From Blastococcus colisei (GTDB lineage: Bacteria > Actinomycetota > Actinomycetes > Mycobacteriales > Geodermatophilaceae), in assembly GCF_006717095.1 (NCBI RefSeq), contig NZ_VFQE01000001.1, positions 1,054,001-1,118,000 of the forward strand: 64,000 nt of DNA. The letters are read 5' to 3'. Numbering within the stretch: the stretch's first letter is position 1; each line of letters starts with the position of its first letter. A program made the translations under genes and the position numbers. A model generated the notes under the pieces. The model did not search any database. It worked only from the letters and a program-made list of their open reading frames with translations, and was not told the DNA's origin. Of this stretch, positions 8,295 through 16,806 are shown in pieces.

Positions 8295-8864
8295 TCAGAC
8301 AGTCTGGTCGGACTGCTTGCGGACGCGGAAGCGGAGGATGGTGGCGTCGCCCGACCGCGTGCTGCTGATCGGTTCCAGGTCTGTCCTCGCAAGGCCCGGG
8401 GACGAGAAGCGGATGCCGTCGCCCAGCAGAACCGGCAGCACATACACCAGGATCTCGTCGACGAGCCCCCGCTGCAGGCACTGGCCGGCCACGTCGGCGC
8501 CGAGGATTTCGAGGTTCTTGCCGTCGGCAGCGTCCAGTGCCGTGGCGACCGCTTCGCCGATGTCGCCGGTGAGGATCGTGACGCTCGGATTCGGTGGCAC
8601 CAGCGGCCTATGGGTGAGGAGGAACATGGGTCCGGAGAAGGGGTAGTCGACGCTGCCCGGCTTCTCGTCCTCCATCCGGTCGCCTACCTCCCACGTCCGC
8701 CGGCCGACGAGCATGGCACCGGTGGCTGCTGCGATCTCCGCGACATCGTCCGGTGCCACGAAGTCGGCGAGAGCGCGATCATCCCCCCAGTCCATGGAAT
8801 GGCCGGGACCGGCGATGAAGCCGTCAAGCGACATGCACCGGTTCACGACAACCTTGCCGTTCAT
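8295..8864 (-). CDS. Dihydrofolate reductase-like / RibD C-terminal domain protein
   Basis: A 189-aa protein with the RibD_C fold: VVVNRCMSLDGFIAGP (first strand with SLDG), GAMLVGRRTWEVGD (the nucleotide-binding GRRT turn), ADGKNLEILGADVAGQCLQRGLVDEI (GGxxL-type helix followed by LVDE) and VLPVLLGDGIRF. Such standalone domains bind NADPH and reduce unknown substrates. The ATG at 8864 is preceded by GGGGGTG. Family assignment is firm; substrate unknown. Confidence 0.88.
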   Translation of the reverse strand: MNGKVVVNRCMSLDGFIAGPGHSMDWGDDRALADFVAPDDVAEIAAATGAMLVGRRTWEVGDRMEDEKPGSVDYPFSGPMFLLTHRPLVPPNPSVTILTGDIGEAVATALDAADGKNLEILGADVAGQCLQRGLVDEILVYVLPVLLGDGIRFSSPGLARTDLEPISSTRSGDATILRFRVRKQSDQTV

Positions 8865-9133
8865 TTCACACCCCCATCCCTGAGTCATCACCGCACGTCT
8901 GACCAATCCCCGAGCCGACGTCTGCGAGACCTCAGCGCGCGCTGTCACGGTTGATCTTTCCGCCGATCGGGGCAGTCGGGGAAGTGCCCCTCCAGCACGT
9001 CCACGCGTGACAACCCGGCCGGGCAGTAGCGACAGCTAGGACATCCGCATCTCGGCATGACAGCGCGCCCGGCTCCCAGGGCCGGAGGCGCTAGGGAATG
9101 AGCACACCCGCTTAGACTTAGGCTCCGGTCACC

Positions 9134-10627
9134 ATGAGCAGCCTCTCGGAACGCCTGACCCGCGGGTCGGCGTCGACCCCCTCGCAGGTCGACCACGCGC
9201 GCCGGCTGGTCGCCGACTGGCAACTGCTGGCCGATCTCGCGTTCGCCGACCTGACCCTGTGGGTTCCCCTGCCCACCGGTGCGTGGTGGTGCGTGGCGCA
9301 GGTCCGCCCGCTGACCGCGCCCACGAGCCGACCGGAGGACCTGGTCGGCAGCGAGGTCGCCGGCGAGCTCGCCGAGCCCTTCAGGACGGCGCACCGCGAG
9401 GGGCGACCGCTCACCGAGGGCGAGCCCGACTGGTCCGGTGCGACGCCACGACGCCGCGAGGTGATCCCGGTCCGGCACGACGGCGTGGCCGTGGCGGTGC
9501 TGGCGAAGGACACCAACCTCGCGGTGACCCGGTCGCCCTCCACCCTGGAGCTCACCTACCTCGACATCGCCGCCGACCTCTGCCTCATGGTGTCGGCGGG
9601 GACGTTCCCTCCGCAGAAACTCCAGGACGCCGAGATGAGCCCCCGCGTGGGCGACGGCCTGGTCCGCCTCGACGGGGCGGGCCGGGCGACCTACGCCAGT
9701 CCCAACGCGCTGTCGGCCTACCGCCGGATCGGGGTGTCCGGAGACGTCGTCGGCGCCGACCTGGCCGACCTCACCCGAGGCGTGTGCGCCGACCGCGTGG
9801 CCGGCGAGGCCGTGGCCGCGGGGATCGCCGCCGCCGTCGCGGGCCGGTTCCCCGACCCCATGGACGTCGAGAGCCGCACGGCCACGATGCTCCTGCGCGC
9901 GCTGCCACTGCAGGCCCCGGGCGGTGAGGAGGGGGCGCTGGTCCTCGTCCGCGACGTCACCGACGTCCGCAGCCGGGACCGTGCGCTGCTCACCAAGGAC
10001 GCCACCATCCGGGAGATCCACCACCGGGTGAAGAACAACCTGCAGACCGTCGCGGCCCTGCTGCGGCTGCAGGCACGCCGCATGACCGAGCCGGCCGCGC
10101 GTGCCGCCCTGGAGGAGTCCGTCCGGAGGGTCGCCTCGATCGCGGTCGTCCACGAGACCCTGGCCGGCAGCCGCGAGGACGTCGTCGACGTGGACGACGT
10201 CCTGGACCAGGTGCTGCCCATGCTCGGCGACCTGACCTCCATCGGCCCGGCGGCGGGCACGCGGCGCACCGGCTCCTTCGGCGAGCTGCCCGCCGCGGCC
10301 GCCACACCGCTGGTCCTGGCGGTGACCGAGTTGTTGCACAACGCCGCCGAGCACGCCTTTCCCGAGGGGCCGGGCAGCATCGAGCTGGTCGCGGAGCGGG
10401 ACGACGAGGACCTGGTGGTACGGGTGCGGGACAACGGCACCGGCCTGCCGGAGGGTTTCGACCCGGCTGCCAACGACGGGCTGGGACTGCAGATCGTGCG
10501 GACACTGGTCACCAGCGAGCTGGGCGGCACGCTGTCGATGACCAGCCCGCCGAGCGGAGCTGCCGCCGGCCAGCGGGGCACCGAGGTGGTCCTCGCGCTG
10601 CCCGGAGCAGGCCGGCCGCGACGCTGA
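9134..10627 (+). CDS. pdtaS: Sensor histidine kinase PdtaS
   Basis: A 497-aa soluble kinase that in mycobacteria phosphorylates the ANTAR RNA-binding regulator PdtaR. Order: GAF-like sensor (about 20-160), PAS-like domain (about 170-275), HisKA_2 dimerisation domain with EIHHRVKNNLQTVAALLRLQ (phospho-acceptor His in HHRVKNN), and a HATPase domain with N box TELLHNAAEHAF, G1 box VRDNGTGLPEGF and G2 box GLGLQIVRTLV. It is followed by whiB1 on the opposite strand, the same neighbourhood as Rv3220c-Rv3219. The partner PdtaR is not in this window. Confidence 0.94.
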   Translation: MSSLSERLTRGSASTPSQVDHARRLVADWQLLADLAFADLTLWVPLPTGAWWCVAQVRPLTAPTSRPEDLVGSEVAGELAEPFRTAHREGRPLTEGEPDWSGATPRRREVIPVRHDGVAVAVLAKDTNLAVTRSPSTLELTYLDIAADLCLMVSAGTFPPQKLQDAEMSPRVGDGLVRLDGAGRATYASPNALSAYRRIGVSGDVVGADLADLTRGVCADRVAGEAVAAGIAAAVAGRFPDPMDVESRTATMLLRALPLQAPGGEEGALVLVRDVTDVRSRDRALLTKDATIREIHHRVKNNLQTVAALLRLQARRMTEPAARAALEESVRRVASIAVVHETLAGSREDVVDVDDVLDQVLPMLGDLTSIGPAAGTRRTGSFGELPAAAATPLVLAVTELLHNAAEHAFPEGPGSIELVAERDDEDLVVRVRDNGTGLPEGFDPAANDGLGLQIVRTLVTSELGGTLSMTSPPSGAAAGQRGTEVVLALPGAGRPRR

Positions 10628-10635
10628 TACGCGCC

Positions 10636-10669
10636 GAGGCCGGCCCGGGAGAATTCCCGGACCGGCCTC
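10636..10669 (+). terminator. Terminator after pdtaS
   Basis: A strong GC-rich hairpin: GAGGCCGG and CCGGGA on the left arm pair with TCCCGG and CCGGCCTC on the right arm, with one mismatch. It begins 9 bases after the pdtaS stop. Confidence 0.75.
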
Positions 10670-10739
10670 GAGGCGATCTGTTCGTGCTGTCGTGCCGGCG
10701 CTCCGGGGAGGATGCCCCGGGTGCCCGTGGTGCTCGGGA

Positions 10740-10991
10740 TCAGGCGGTGTGCACCCGGGTGCGAGCCTGACGGCGCTTGAGCGCGCGTCGCTCGTCCTCG
10801 GACAGCCCACCCCAGACGCCGGAGTCCTGACCCGAGCGCAGGGCCCAGTCCAGGCACGACTGCGTCACGGGGCAGCGGCGGCACACGGCCTTGGCCTGCT
10901 CGATCTGCACGACTGCCGGGCCGGCCGTCCCGATCGGGAAGAACAGCTCCGGATCCTCGTCCCGGCAGAGCGCGCGGTGGCGCCAGTCCAT
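10740..10991 (-). CDS. whiB1: WhiB family iron-sulfur transcription factor WhiB1
   Basis: An 83-aa Wbl protein. The four cluster ligands are Cys9, Cys37, Cys40 and Cys46 (CRRCPVTQSC for the last three). The turn GVWGG follows at about 59-63, and the basic tail RRALKRRQAR binds DNA. In mycobacteria WhiB1 binds the primary sigma factor, carries a nitric-oxide-sensitive [4Fe-4S] cluster and is essential. The ATG at 10991 gives MDWRHRALC, the usual start. It is transcribed from a 306-base upstream region. Confidence 0.95.
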   Translation of the reverse strand: MDWRHRALCRDEDPELFFPIGTAGPAVVQIEQAKAVCRRCPVTQSCLDWALRSGQDSGVWGGLSEDERRALKRRQARTRVHTA

Positions 10992-11297
10992 GGCGGTGTA
11001 CTCCTCGGTGTCGTCTACGGTTGGTGCGTCAGTCGCCGGCTCGGACCGCGGTGCAGGGCCGACACCGGTTGCCCAGCGCTGTGGCTCAGCGACTACCTGC
11101 CTTGTTACCGGCAAGTTGCGTTCTGCACGCGATGTTTTCACGTGAAAGACGCCTGTCAAGCAGATCGAGGCCGTCGTTCGACCCCTCGTGAGCAAGCTCA
11201 CCACGGGCGTGCTAGGACCGCCACTCGACGGAACCACACACCGGTCCGGCGCGTTGACAACTTCCGGTCGGCGTGCGTGAGAGCGGAGCCCCGGGGC
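10992..11297 (-). promoter_or_regulatory. whiB1 upstream region
   Basis: This 306-base gap between the whiB1 start and the diacylglycerol kinase stop holds no supported gene. Wbl genes usually have long leaders. The one clear element is the palindrome at 11136-11147; no -10/-35 pair could be assigned with confidence. Confidence 0.5.
11134..11149. promoter_or_regulatory. parS-like palindrome
   Basis: The 12-base perfect palindrome TTTCACGTGAAA lies at 11136-11147. It is the exact core of the ParB-binding parS site (TGTTTCACGTGAAACA). The flanking bases match poorly: 13 of 16 positions agree overall. It could be a degenerate parS or a repressor site for whiB1, about 145 bases upstream of its start. 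Confidence 0.45.
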
Positions 11298-12320
11298 TCA
11301 GGCCACGACGCGGAGAGCGGCCGGCACGTGGCGCACCCGCAGCCCGGTCGCCGTCCCCAGGTGATCGCCGTCCACCTGCCAGCCCTGCGGCCGGACGGCG
11401 GTCAGGGAGAGCTCCTCCAGGTCGTGCCGGCGGTGCACGCCGCGGCCGCGCGCGTCGGGTTCACGGGCGAGAGCCTGGCGCAGCGTGTGCAGCATCCGCA
11501 GCGGGCCCATCCGGCCCAGGGCGAAGACGTCCAGACCGGTGTCGAAGGACGCCTCCGGCGACGGGTTCACCGGGCGCCCGCCCAGATATGTCCACGGGCT
11601 CACGTTGGACACCAGGCAGAGGAACAGTTCCTCCAGGTCCGGCTCGTCCGGCAGGTGCAGCGCCAGGGCCGGACGACGTCGTTCCCGCCCGAGCAGGAAG
11701 GCGGTGGTCGCCTCCTTCACGTAGAGGGCTCCGGTGGAGCGGCGGCCGGCCGCCCGGCGGGCCTCGACCCGTGCGAGCACCTCCGCGTCGAAGCCCAACC
11801 CTGCCGTGAAGACGAACCAGCGGGGCGCGGTCCACTCGTCGTGCACGGCGGCGTCGGCGGTGGCCACCGCCGACGCAGTGGCCGGCTCGACGCCGCTCAC
11901 CGGTGCGCTGCTGGTTCCCGTGGCGCTGGCGGTGCCGAGGGAGACCAGCCGGGTCCGTCCGGCGCGCAGCGAGGCCAGGATCTCTGCCGTGGCCTCGACG
12001 GGGTCGCGGGAGCGTCCGAGGGCCCGGGAGAAGACATTGGTCGAGCCGCCCGGCACGACGGCGAGCATCGGCAGGTGGGGCGCCGGACCGTCGCCGAGCA
12101 GTCCGTTGACGACCTCGTTGACCGTGCCGTCACCGCCCACGGAGACGACGAGGTCCATGCCCTCGGCGACCGCCTGGTGGGCGAGTTCGCGGGCGTGCCC
12201 GCGGTGGGAGGTCTCGACGACGTCCAGCTTGAGCTCGCTGGCGAGGGCGCCGACCAGGACGTCGCGCATCTTGGCGCTGGTGGTCGTCGCCGCCGGGTTG
12301 ACCACCACGAGCGCGCGCAT
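11298..12320 (-). CDS. Diacylglycerol/lipid kinase family protein
   Basis: A 340-aa member of the DagK_cat (LCB5/YegS) family. The N-terminal nucleotide-binding region has VVVNPAATT, the signature VSVGGDGTVNEVVNGLLG (GGDGT loop) and VVPGGSTNVFSRALG. The C-terminal lid region includes TAGLGFDAEVLARVE. It phosphorylates diacylglycerol or a related lipid. The ATG at 12320 gives MRALVVVNPAA; the open frame upstream is not conserved-looking. It lies 306 bases from whiB1 in the same direction, as in mycobacteria. Confidence 0.9.
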   Translation of the reverse strand: MRALVVVNPAATTTSAKMRDVLVGALASELKLDVVETSHRGHARELAHQAVAEGMDLVVSVGGDGTVNEVVNGLLGDGPAPHLPMLAVVPGGSTNVFSRALGRSRDPVEATAEILASLRAGRTRLVSLGTASATGTSSAPVSGVEPATASAVATADAAVHDEWTAPRWFVFTAGLGFDAEVLARVEARRAAGRRSTGALYVKEATTAFLLGRERRRPALALHLPDEPDLEELFLCLVSNVSPWTYLGGRPVNPSPEASFDTGLDVFALGRMGPLRMLHTLRQALAREPDARGRGVHRRHDLEELSLTAVRPQGWQVDGDHLGTATGLRVRHVPAALRVVA

Positions 12321-12415
12321 GGACGCCAGGCTAATCAGGCGCAGCGCGGATCCGGGGGAGGAGCCGGCCGGCGGGAACCGCGGGGCAGCGGAGCGCGCCG
12401 CGTAATCTCGCCGTC

Positions 12416-12907
12416 GTGGACGAGTCGAGCGGGCTGCCGCGCCGGCCTTCCCGTCGCGCGCTGGACCGGTTGTTCGGCGCCGCCGCCGAACCGTCGGCGC
12501 CGCGGCCGGCGCGCCCCCGGGTCGAGGCGCCGCGGGCACTGCGCTGGGCGGCGCTCGTCGTCGGCATCGAGGCGGCCGCGATCGCCCTGGGTGCTCTCGT
12601 CCTGCTCTACCTGACGTTCACCAGCGACGCCGCCAGCGTGTCCCGCGCGGTCGCCGAGGTCGTGCTCGTGGCCGGCGGGGCGGCGGTGCTCGCGGCGGCC
12701 GCGGTCGGGCTCTGGCGGGTCGCCGGCTGGGCGCGGGGCCCGGTGATCGCGCTGCAGCTGCTGCTGGCCGCGCTCGCCTACACCACCGCCTTCGAGGCCG
12801 AGCAGCCGCTGATCGGCGTGCCCGTCCTCGTGCTGGTCGCCGTGGAGCTCTACCTGCTGGCCACTCCCGAGGCGCGGCTGGCCTACCTGGAGCGCGACGA
12901 CCGCTGA
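12416..12907 (+). CDS. Small integral membrane protein (four helices)
   Basis: A 163-aa protein with a basic, proline-rich cytoplasmic N-terminus of about 45 residues. About four hydrophobic helices follow: WAALVVGIEAAAIALGALVL, VVLVAGGAAVLAAAAVGLW, GPVIALQLLLAALAYTTAF and LIGVPVLVLVAVELYLLA. The GTG at 12416 has almost no leader, and TAATCT lies 10 bases before it, so the mRNA may be leaderless. Divergent from the lipid kinase. Function unknown; similar proteins are conserved in Geodermatophilaceae-type genomes (recollection, not searched). Confidence 0.75.
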   Translation: MDESSGLPRRPSRRALDRLFGAAAEPSAPRPARPRVEAPRALRWAALVVGIEAAAIALGALVLLYLTFTSDAASVSRAVAEVVLVAGGAAVLAAAAVGLWRVAGWARGPVIALQLLLAALAYTTAFEAEQPLIGVPVLVLVAVELYLLATPEARLAYLERDDR

Positions 12908-12925
12908 GCCCCTCGCAGGCTCGCG

Positions 12926-12946
12926 GCGGGCCCCTGGAGGGCCCGC
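12926..12946. terminator. Bidirectional terminator
   Basis: GCGGGCCC at 12926-12933 pairs with GGGCCCGC at 12939-12946 around a 5-base loop. It lies in the 40 bases between two convergent stops, so it can end both transcripts. Confidence 0.7.
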
Positions 12947-12947
12947 G

Positions 12948-13730
12948 TCAGATCAGGTCGATGACGTCGGCGATCGAGTCGAGGATCCGGCTGGGGCGGA
13001 ACGGGAAGCGGGCGACGTCGGCCGCCGCGGTGGAGCCCGACAGCACCAACACCGTCTCCAGCCCGGCCTCGATACCGGCCACGACGTCGGTGTCCATCCG
13101 GTCGCCGATCATGATCGTCGATTCCGAGTGCGCGTCGATCCGGTTCATCGCGCTGCGGAACATCATCGGGTTGGGTTTGCCGACGAAGTAGGGCTCGGCG
13201 CCGGTCGCGCGGGTGATCATCGCCGCGACGGAGCCGGTCGCGGGCAGCGGCCCCTCGGGCGACGGGCCGGTGACGTCGGGGTTGGTGGCGATGAACCGGG
13301 CGCCCCGCCCGACCAGCCGGATGGCCCGGGTGATCGCCTCGAACGAGTAGGTGCGCGTCTCGCCGAGGACCACGTAGTCCGGGTCCGTGTCGGTCATGAC
13401 GTAGCCCACCTCGTGCAGTGCGGTGGTGAGGCCGGCCTCGCCGATCACGAAGGCGGAGCCACCCGGGAGCTGCGTCTTGAGGAAGTCCGCCGTCGCCAGG
13501 GCGGAGGTCCAGATCGACTCCTCCGGCACGTGCAGGCCGGTGCGCGCGAGGCGGGCGGCCAGGTCACGCGGGGTGAAGATCGAGTTGTTGGTGAGCACCA
13601 GGAAGCGGCGCTGCTTCGCGACCAGCTGGTCCAGGAACTCCGCGGCGCCGGGCAGCGCCTTCTCCTCGTGGACGAGCACGCCGTCCATGTCGGTGAGCCA
13701 GCACTCGGCGGGCGCGCGTTCGATGGTCAT
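12948..13730 (-). CDS. HAD-IIA family phosphatase (NagD-like)
   Basis: A 260-aa HAD hydrolase. Motif I is LTDMDGVLVHE (nucleophile Asp in DMDG), motif II RRFLVLTNNS, motif III the Lys of FVGKPNPMMF, and motif IV IMIGDRMDTDV. The cap position and AGIEAGLETVLVLSG ending are typical of NagD/p-nitrophenylphosphatase enzymes. Substrate unknown. The ATG at 13730 overlaps the stop of the upstream GNAT gene by one base, so it belongs to the psd-pssA-GNAT-HAD operon. Confidence 0.92.
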   Translation of the reverse strand: MTIERAPAECWLTDMDGVLVHEEKALPGAAEFLDQLVAKQRRFLVLTNNSIFTPRDLAARLARTGLHVPEESIWTSALATADFLKTQLPGGSAFVIGEAGLTTALHEVGYVMTDTDPDYVVLGETRTYSFEAITRAIRLVGRGARFIATNPDVTGPSPEGPLPATGSVAAMITRATGAEPYFVGKPNPMMFRSAMNRIDAHSESTIMIGDRMDTDVVAGIEAGLETVLVLSGSTAAADVARFPFRPSRILDSIADVIDLI

Positions 13731-14227
13731 CAGGTCCTCCGGTCGGCGGCGAAGTCGGTCAGGGCCTCGTCGGTGAGACGGAAGACGGTCCATCCGTCCA
13801 TGGGGACGGCGCCGGCCGCCTTGTAGAACTCGATCGACGGGGTGTTCCAGTCGAGCACCGACCACTCCAGCCGCGAGTACCCGCGCTCGACGCAGACCGC
13901 GGCCAGCGTGCGCAGCAGCTCCTTGCCGAGCCCTCGGCCGCGCTGCCCGGGCTGCACGTAGAGGTCCTCGAGGTAGACGCCGTGGGTGCCGCGCCAGGTG
14001 GAGAAGTTCAGGAACCACAGGGCGACCCCGACGACGTTCCCGAGGGTCACCCCGTCGTCAGCTACAGCGACGTGGCCGAAGAGGGCGGGCGAGTCGCCGA
14101 AGAGGCACTCGGTGAGCTGCTCCTCGGTCAGGCGGACCTCGTGCAGCGCCTTCTCGTAGTCGGCGAGCTCGCGGACGAGCCCGACCACCGCGGGGACGTC
14201 GTCGGGGCGGATGGGCCGCACGCTCAT
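13730..14227 (-). CDS. GNAT family N-acetyltransferase (spermidine/diamine acetyltransferase-like)
   Basis: A 165-aa protein with motif A LYVQPGQRGRGLGKELLRTL and motif B EWSVLDWNTPSIEFYKAAGA, the arrangement of diamine N-acetyltransferases (SAT-like). The N-terminus MSVRPIRPDDVPAVVGLVRELADYE is also typical of that subgroup. The start overlaps the pssA stop by four bases (ATGA) and its stop overlaps the HAD gene start, so it is translationally coupled on both sides. Polyamine as substrate is a family inference. Confidence 0.88.
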   Translation of the reverse strand: MSVRPIRPDDVPAVVGLVRELADYEKALHEVRLTEEQLTECLFGDSPALFGHVAVADDGVTLGNVVGVALWFLNFSTWRGTHGVYLEDLYVQPGQRGRGLGKELLRTLAAVCVERGYSRLEWSVLDWNTPSIEFYKAAGAVPMDGWTVFRLTDEALTDFAADRRT

Positions 14228-15024
14228 GAGAGGGCCTCCTTCAGCTTGCCCGGGAGCAGCCTGCCCAGCGGAGCGAGGACGGGGACGAGGACCGGCGCGA
14301 ACAGGTAGCCGTAGGCCAGGAACATGCCCGTGACGACCGGCCACAGGGCGAATCCGACCACCAGCAGCAGCGCGGTGGCGATGAGCCCGTACGGCCGCCC
14401 GCTCTTGGGACTGACCAGCGAACGGAAGGAGCGGAACCGGATGTTGGTGACCATCAGCAGGGCCGGCACGAGGACGATGAGCAGCACCCACAGCCGGTCA
14501 CGGCCCTGCATGTCGTCACCGAAGGCGAACACCGAGGCGAGGACGACGCCGGCGGCGCCGGGGCTCGGCATGCCGATGAAGTACCGCTTGTCGGCGGTCG
14601 GATCGATCGTCGTGTTGAACCTGGCCAGCCGGATCGCGGCGCAGGCCACCCAGACGAAGCACACCACCCAGCCCAGGGGATCCCACTCGTCCTTCCCCTG
14701 CGAGAAGAGTGTGAAGGCCAGCAGGGCCGGCGCCAGACCGAAGGACACCAGGTCGGCGAGGGAGTCGAACTGCAGGCCGAAGGGGGTGACGGCGCCGACC
14801 AGCCGGGCGACGGCGCCGTCGGCGATGTCGAAGACGACCGACAGCCCGATCAGGACCGCCGCGAGGCTGTACTGGCCGCGGATCGACACCAGGATGGCGA
14901 AGAACCCGCAGAACATGTTGCCGAGGGTGAAGAGGCTGGGCAGGCTCGCGAGGGCCCGGCGGCGGGTACCGCGGACGGAGCCGCGGACGAACTCCACGGT
15001 GGCGGTGCGCCGGGTCGGTGGCAT
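14224..15024 (-). CDS. pssA: CDP-diacylglycerol-serine O-phosphatidyltransferase
   Basis: A 266-aa membrane enzyme that makes phosphatidylserine from CDP-diacylglycerol and serine. The CDP-alcohol phosphotransferase motif DG-x2-AR-x8-G-x3-D-x3-D appears as DGAVARLVG, then FGLQFDSLAD. About six to eight hydrophobic helices follow. The ATG at 15024 gives a short basic N-terminus before LFTLGNMFCGFFAIL, the usual first helix. It follows psd by 12 bases, so substrate and product enzymes are made from one mRNA. Confidence 0.95.
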   Translation of the reverse strand: MPPTRRTATVEFVRGSVRGTRRRALASLPSLFTLGNMFCGFFAILVSIRGQYSLAAVLIGLSVVFDIADGAVARLVGAVTPFGLQFDSLADLVSFGLAPALLAFTLFSQGKDEWDPLGWVVCFVWVACAAIRLARFNTTIDPTADKRYFIGMPSPGAAGVVLASVFAFGDDMQGRDRLWVLLIVLVPALLMVTNIRFRSFRSLVSPKSGRPYGLIATALLLVVGFALWPVVTGMFLAYGYLFAPVLVPVLAPLGRLLPGKLKEALS

Positions 15025-15036
15025 GGCCTCGCCCTC

Positions 15037-15681
15037 TCAGCCGGCCGCGGGCCAGCGCGCGATGACGGTCTCGCCGCCCCGCACCCGCTGCCCCTTCGTC
15101 ACCGTGACCGTGCACTCCGGCGGGAGGAAGACGTCCATCCGCGAACCGAACTTCATCAGTCCCATGCGTTCCCCGGTCGCCAGCCGCTGCCCCGGTCCGG
15201 TGCGGGTGACGATCCGCCGGGCGAGCACACCCACGATCTGCCGGAAGACGACCGTGCGGTCCCCGTCCCGCACCCACAGCTCGCTGCGCTCGTTCCGGTG
15301 CGCGGACTCCTTGCGGTAGGCCGCCAGGAAGCTGCCCTTGCGGTAGGAGCTCTCCACGACCTCCCCGCGGTAGGGCGACCGGTTCACGTGCACGTCGACG
15401 ACGGAGAGGAAGACGCTGACCTGCTGCCACTCGCCCTCCGGGGCGACGCCGTCCTGAGGCGCCCCGGCGACCATCACCACGCCGTCGGCGGGGGAGAGGA
15501 CGTCGTCCGGATCCGGCGGCACGGTGTCGCACCGCCGGTCGGGGTCACGGAAGAACAGGGCCATGTAGGCCGAGAGGGCCAGGAAGGGCCATACGGCCCA
15601 GCGGCGTCGGGCCGCGCCGAGGGCGGCGGCGGGAAGAAGGGGTCCGGTGATGAAAGGCCACCCGGCCCGGTCGATGCGCAT
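15037..15681 (-). CDS. psd: Phosphatidylserine decarboxylase proenzyme
   Basis: A 214-aa decarboxylase converting phosphatidylserine to phosphatidylethanolamine. The self-cleavage site is in LMKFGSRMDVF, where the Ser of GS becomes the pyruvoyl cofactor. Upstream are ALFFRDPDR, LSPADGVV and VFLSVVDVHVNRSPYRG, all typical of the short archaeal/actinobacterial class. An N-terminal hydrophobic segment (PFLALSAYMALFF) anchors it. The ATG at 15681 gives MRIDRAGWPF; an upstream extension of the open frame overlaps sodN and is not credible. First gene of the psd-pssA-GNAT-HAD operon. Confidence 0.95.
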   Translation of the reverse strand: MRIDRAGWPFITGPLLPAAALGAARRRWAVWPFLALSAYMALFFRDPDRRCDTVPPDPDDVLSPADGVVMVAGAPQDGVAPEGEWQQVSVFLSVVDVHVNRSPYRGEVVESSYRKGSFLAAYRKESAHRNERSELWVRDGDRTVVFRQIVGVLARRIVTRTGPGQRLATGERMGLMKFGSRMDVFLPPECTVTVTKGQRVRGGETVIARWPAAG

Positions 15682-15830
15682 GGTGGGCAAACGGTACCGG
15701 CCCTTGTATGTGCCCGGTCCCGACGTCCGGGGTCGACCGGGCGCCGAGGCGCGGTCGGGGTCGGTGCTGAGCTCGGAGGTGCCGTTCGGGAACGACCGCG
15801 GCAGGCCATCGTGGCGTCGTCCCGGAGGCC

Positions 15831-15860
15831 GCCGCCCGTGGTTGCGAGACGACGGGCGGC
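15831..15860 (-). terminator. Hairpin downstream of sodN
   Basis: GCCGCCCGT at 15831-15839 pairs with ACGGGCGGC at 15852-15860 around a 12-base loop. It lies 49 bases beyond the sodN stop on the - strand and before the psd promoter region, so it probably ends the sodN transcript. Confidence 0.6.
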
Positions 15861-15908
15861 GCCGGCCGACGGATGTCGGACGGCGCCGTCCGAGGCGCTG
15901 CGGGAGGG

Positions 15909-16313
15909 TCAGGCGGCGGCCTTCGTCTCCCAGAAGATCTTGTCGATCTCGGCGATGTAGTCGAGCAGCTTCTGACCCTCGGCCGGATCCATGCTGTTCT
16001 TGGCGGCACCGCCACCGGCCTGCTTGGTGGCCTTGTTGAACAGTTCGTGCAGCTGCGGGTACTTCTCGAAGTGCGGGGGCTTGAAGTAGTCGGTCCACAG
16101 CACCCACAGGTGGTGCTTGACCAGGTCGGCGCGCTGCTCCTTGATCAGCACGGCGCGCTGGCGGAAGACCGGGTCCTCGTTGCCCTGGTACTTCTCCTGG
16201 ATGGCCTTGACCGACTCCGCTTCGATGCGGGCCTGGGCCGGGTCGTACACGCCGCAGGGGAGGTCGCAGTGAGCGGTGGCCTCCACGGTGGAGAACATGC
16301 TGGTGAAACGCAT
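15909..16313 (-). CDS. sodN: Nickel superoxide dismutase
   Basis: A 134-aa precursor of Ni-SOD, which converts superoxide to oxygen and hydrogen peroxide. The mature protein begins at His15 of HCDLPCGVYDP, the nickel hook, whose His1, Cys2 and Cys6 bind the metal. The first 14 residues (MRFTSMFSTVEATA) are a propeptide removed by a dedicated protease. The mature length of about 120 residues matches the family. The ATG at 16313 follows GGAGG. Its likely maturation peptidase is encoded divergently next door. Confidence 0.97.
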   Translation of the reverse strand: MRFTSMFSTVEATAHCDLPCGVYDPAQARIEAESVKAIQEKYQGNEDPVFRQRAVLIKEQRADLVKHHLWVLWTDYFKPPHFEKYPQLHELFNKATKQAGGGAAKNSMDPAEGQKLLDYIAEIDKIFWETKAAA

Positions 16314-16364
16314 GGATGTGCCTCCGGATGTCGTGGGGTTGTGTCGTCTGCGACCCTACTCGCG

Positions 16365-16742
16365 GTGGTCCACGGCGACAGTGCGGGAGACGGGGGCCAT
16401 GCTTGCCTCCCCGGGCTCGACAGCCCCTGGGCGCTGGTCCGGGTGAGCGGCCCGTCGATGTCCCCGACGGTGCGGCACGGCGATCGGCTGCTCGTCCGCC
16501 GCGTCCGGCCCCGAGCCGACGTCGCACACGGGACCGTCGTCCTGGCCCGGTTCCCCTCACGACCGGAGCTGCTGGTCGTCAAGCGGGTGCGCCGGTCGGT
16601 CCCCGGCGGGCACTGGGTCGAGGGCGACAACCAGTTCGTCGAGGACGACAGCCGGGCGTTCGGGCCGGCGGTCGTGCTCGGCCATGTCGTGGCGCGCCTG
16701 TGGCCGCGGCCCGGCCGCCTGCCCTCGGCGCCGTCGGTCTGA
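16365..16742 (+). CDS. sodX: Ni-SOD maturation protease SodX (S26 signal peptidase family)
   Basis: A short S26 peptidase of about 125 residues. The catalytic Ser lies in VSGPSMSPTVRHGDRLLVRR and the general-base Lys in LLVVKRVRR; HWVEGDNQFVEDDSRAFGPV (in parts) is the conserved ending. It presumably removes the sodN propeptide, as described for SodX/SodC-type proteases. The start is uncertain: the GTG at 16365 leaves a glycine-rich leader, while a GTG at 16443 would begin right at VSGPSM. It is divergent from sodN with about 50 bases between them. Confidence 0.85.
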   Translation: MVHGDSAGDGGHACLPGLDSPWALVRVSGPSMSPTVRHGDRLLVRRVRPRADVAHGTVVLARFPSRPELLVVKRVRRSVPGGHWVEGDNQFVEDDSRAFGPAVVLGHVVARLWPRPGRLPSAPSV

Positions 16743-16806
16743 GACGGAGGCCCTGAGATGGAGGGCCCTGACCGACGAGGGGTCGCCCGCCTTTCGATTA
16801 CGCTCG

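Noticed and set aside
11254-11259. TTGACA-like -35 box on the + strand
   Set aside because: No matching -10 follows and no + strand gene lies downstream.
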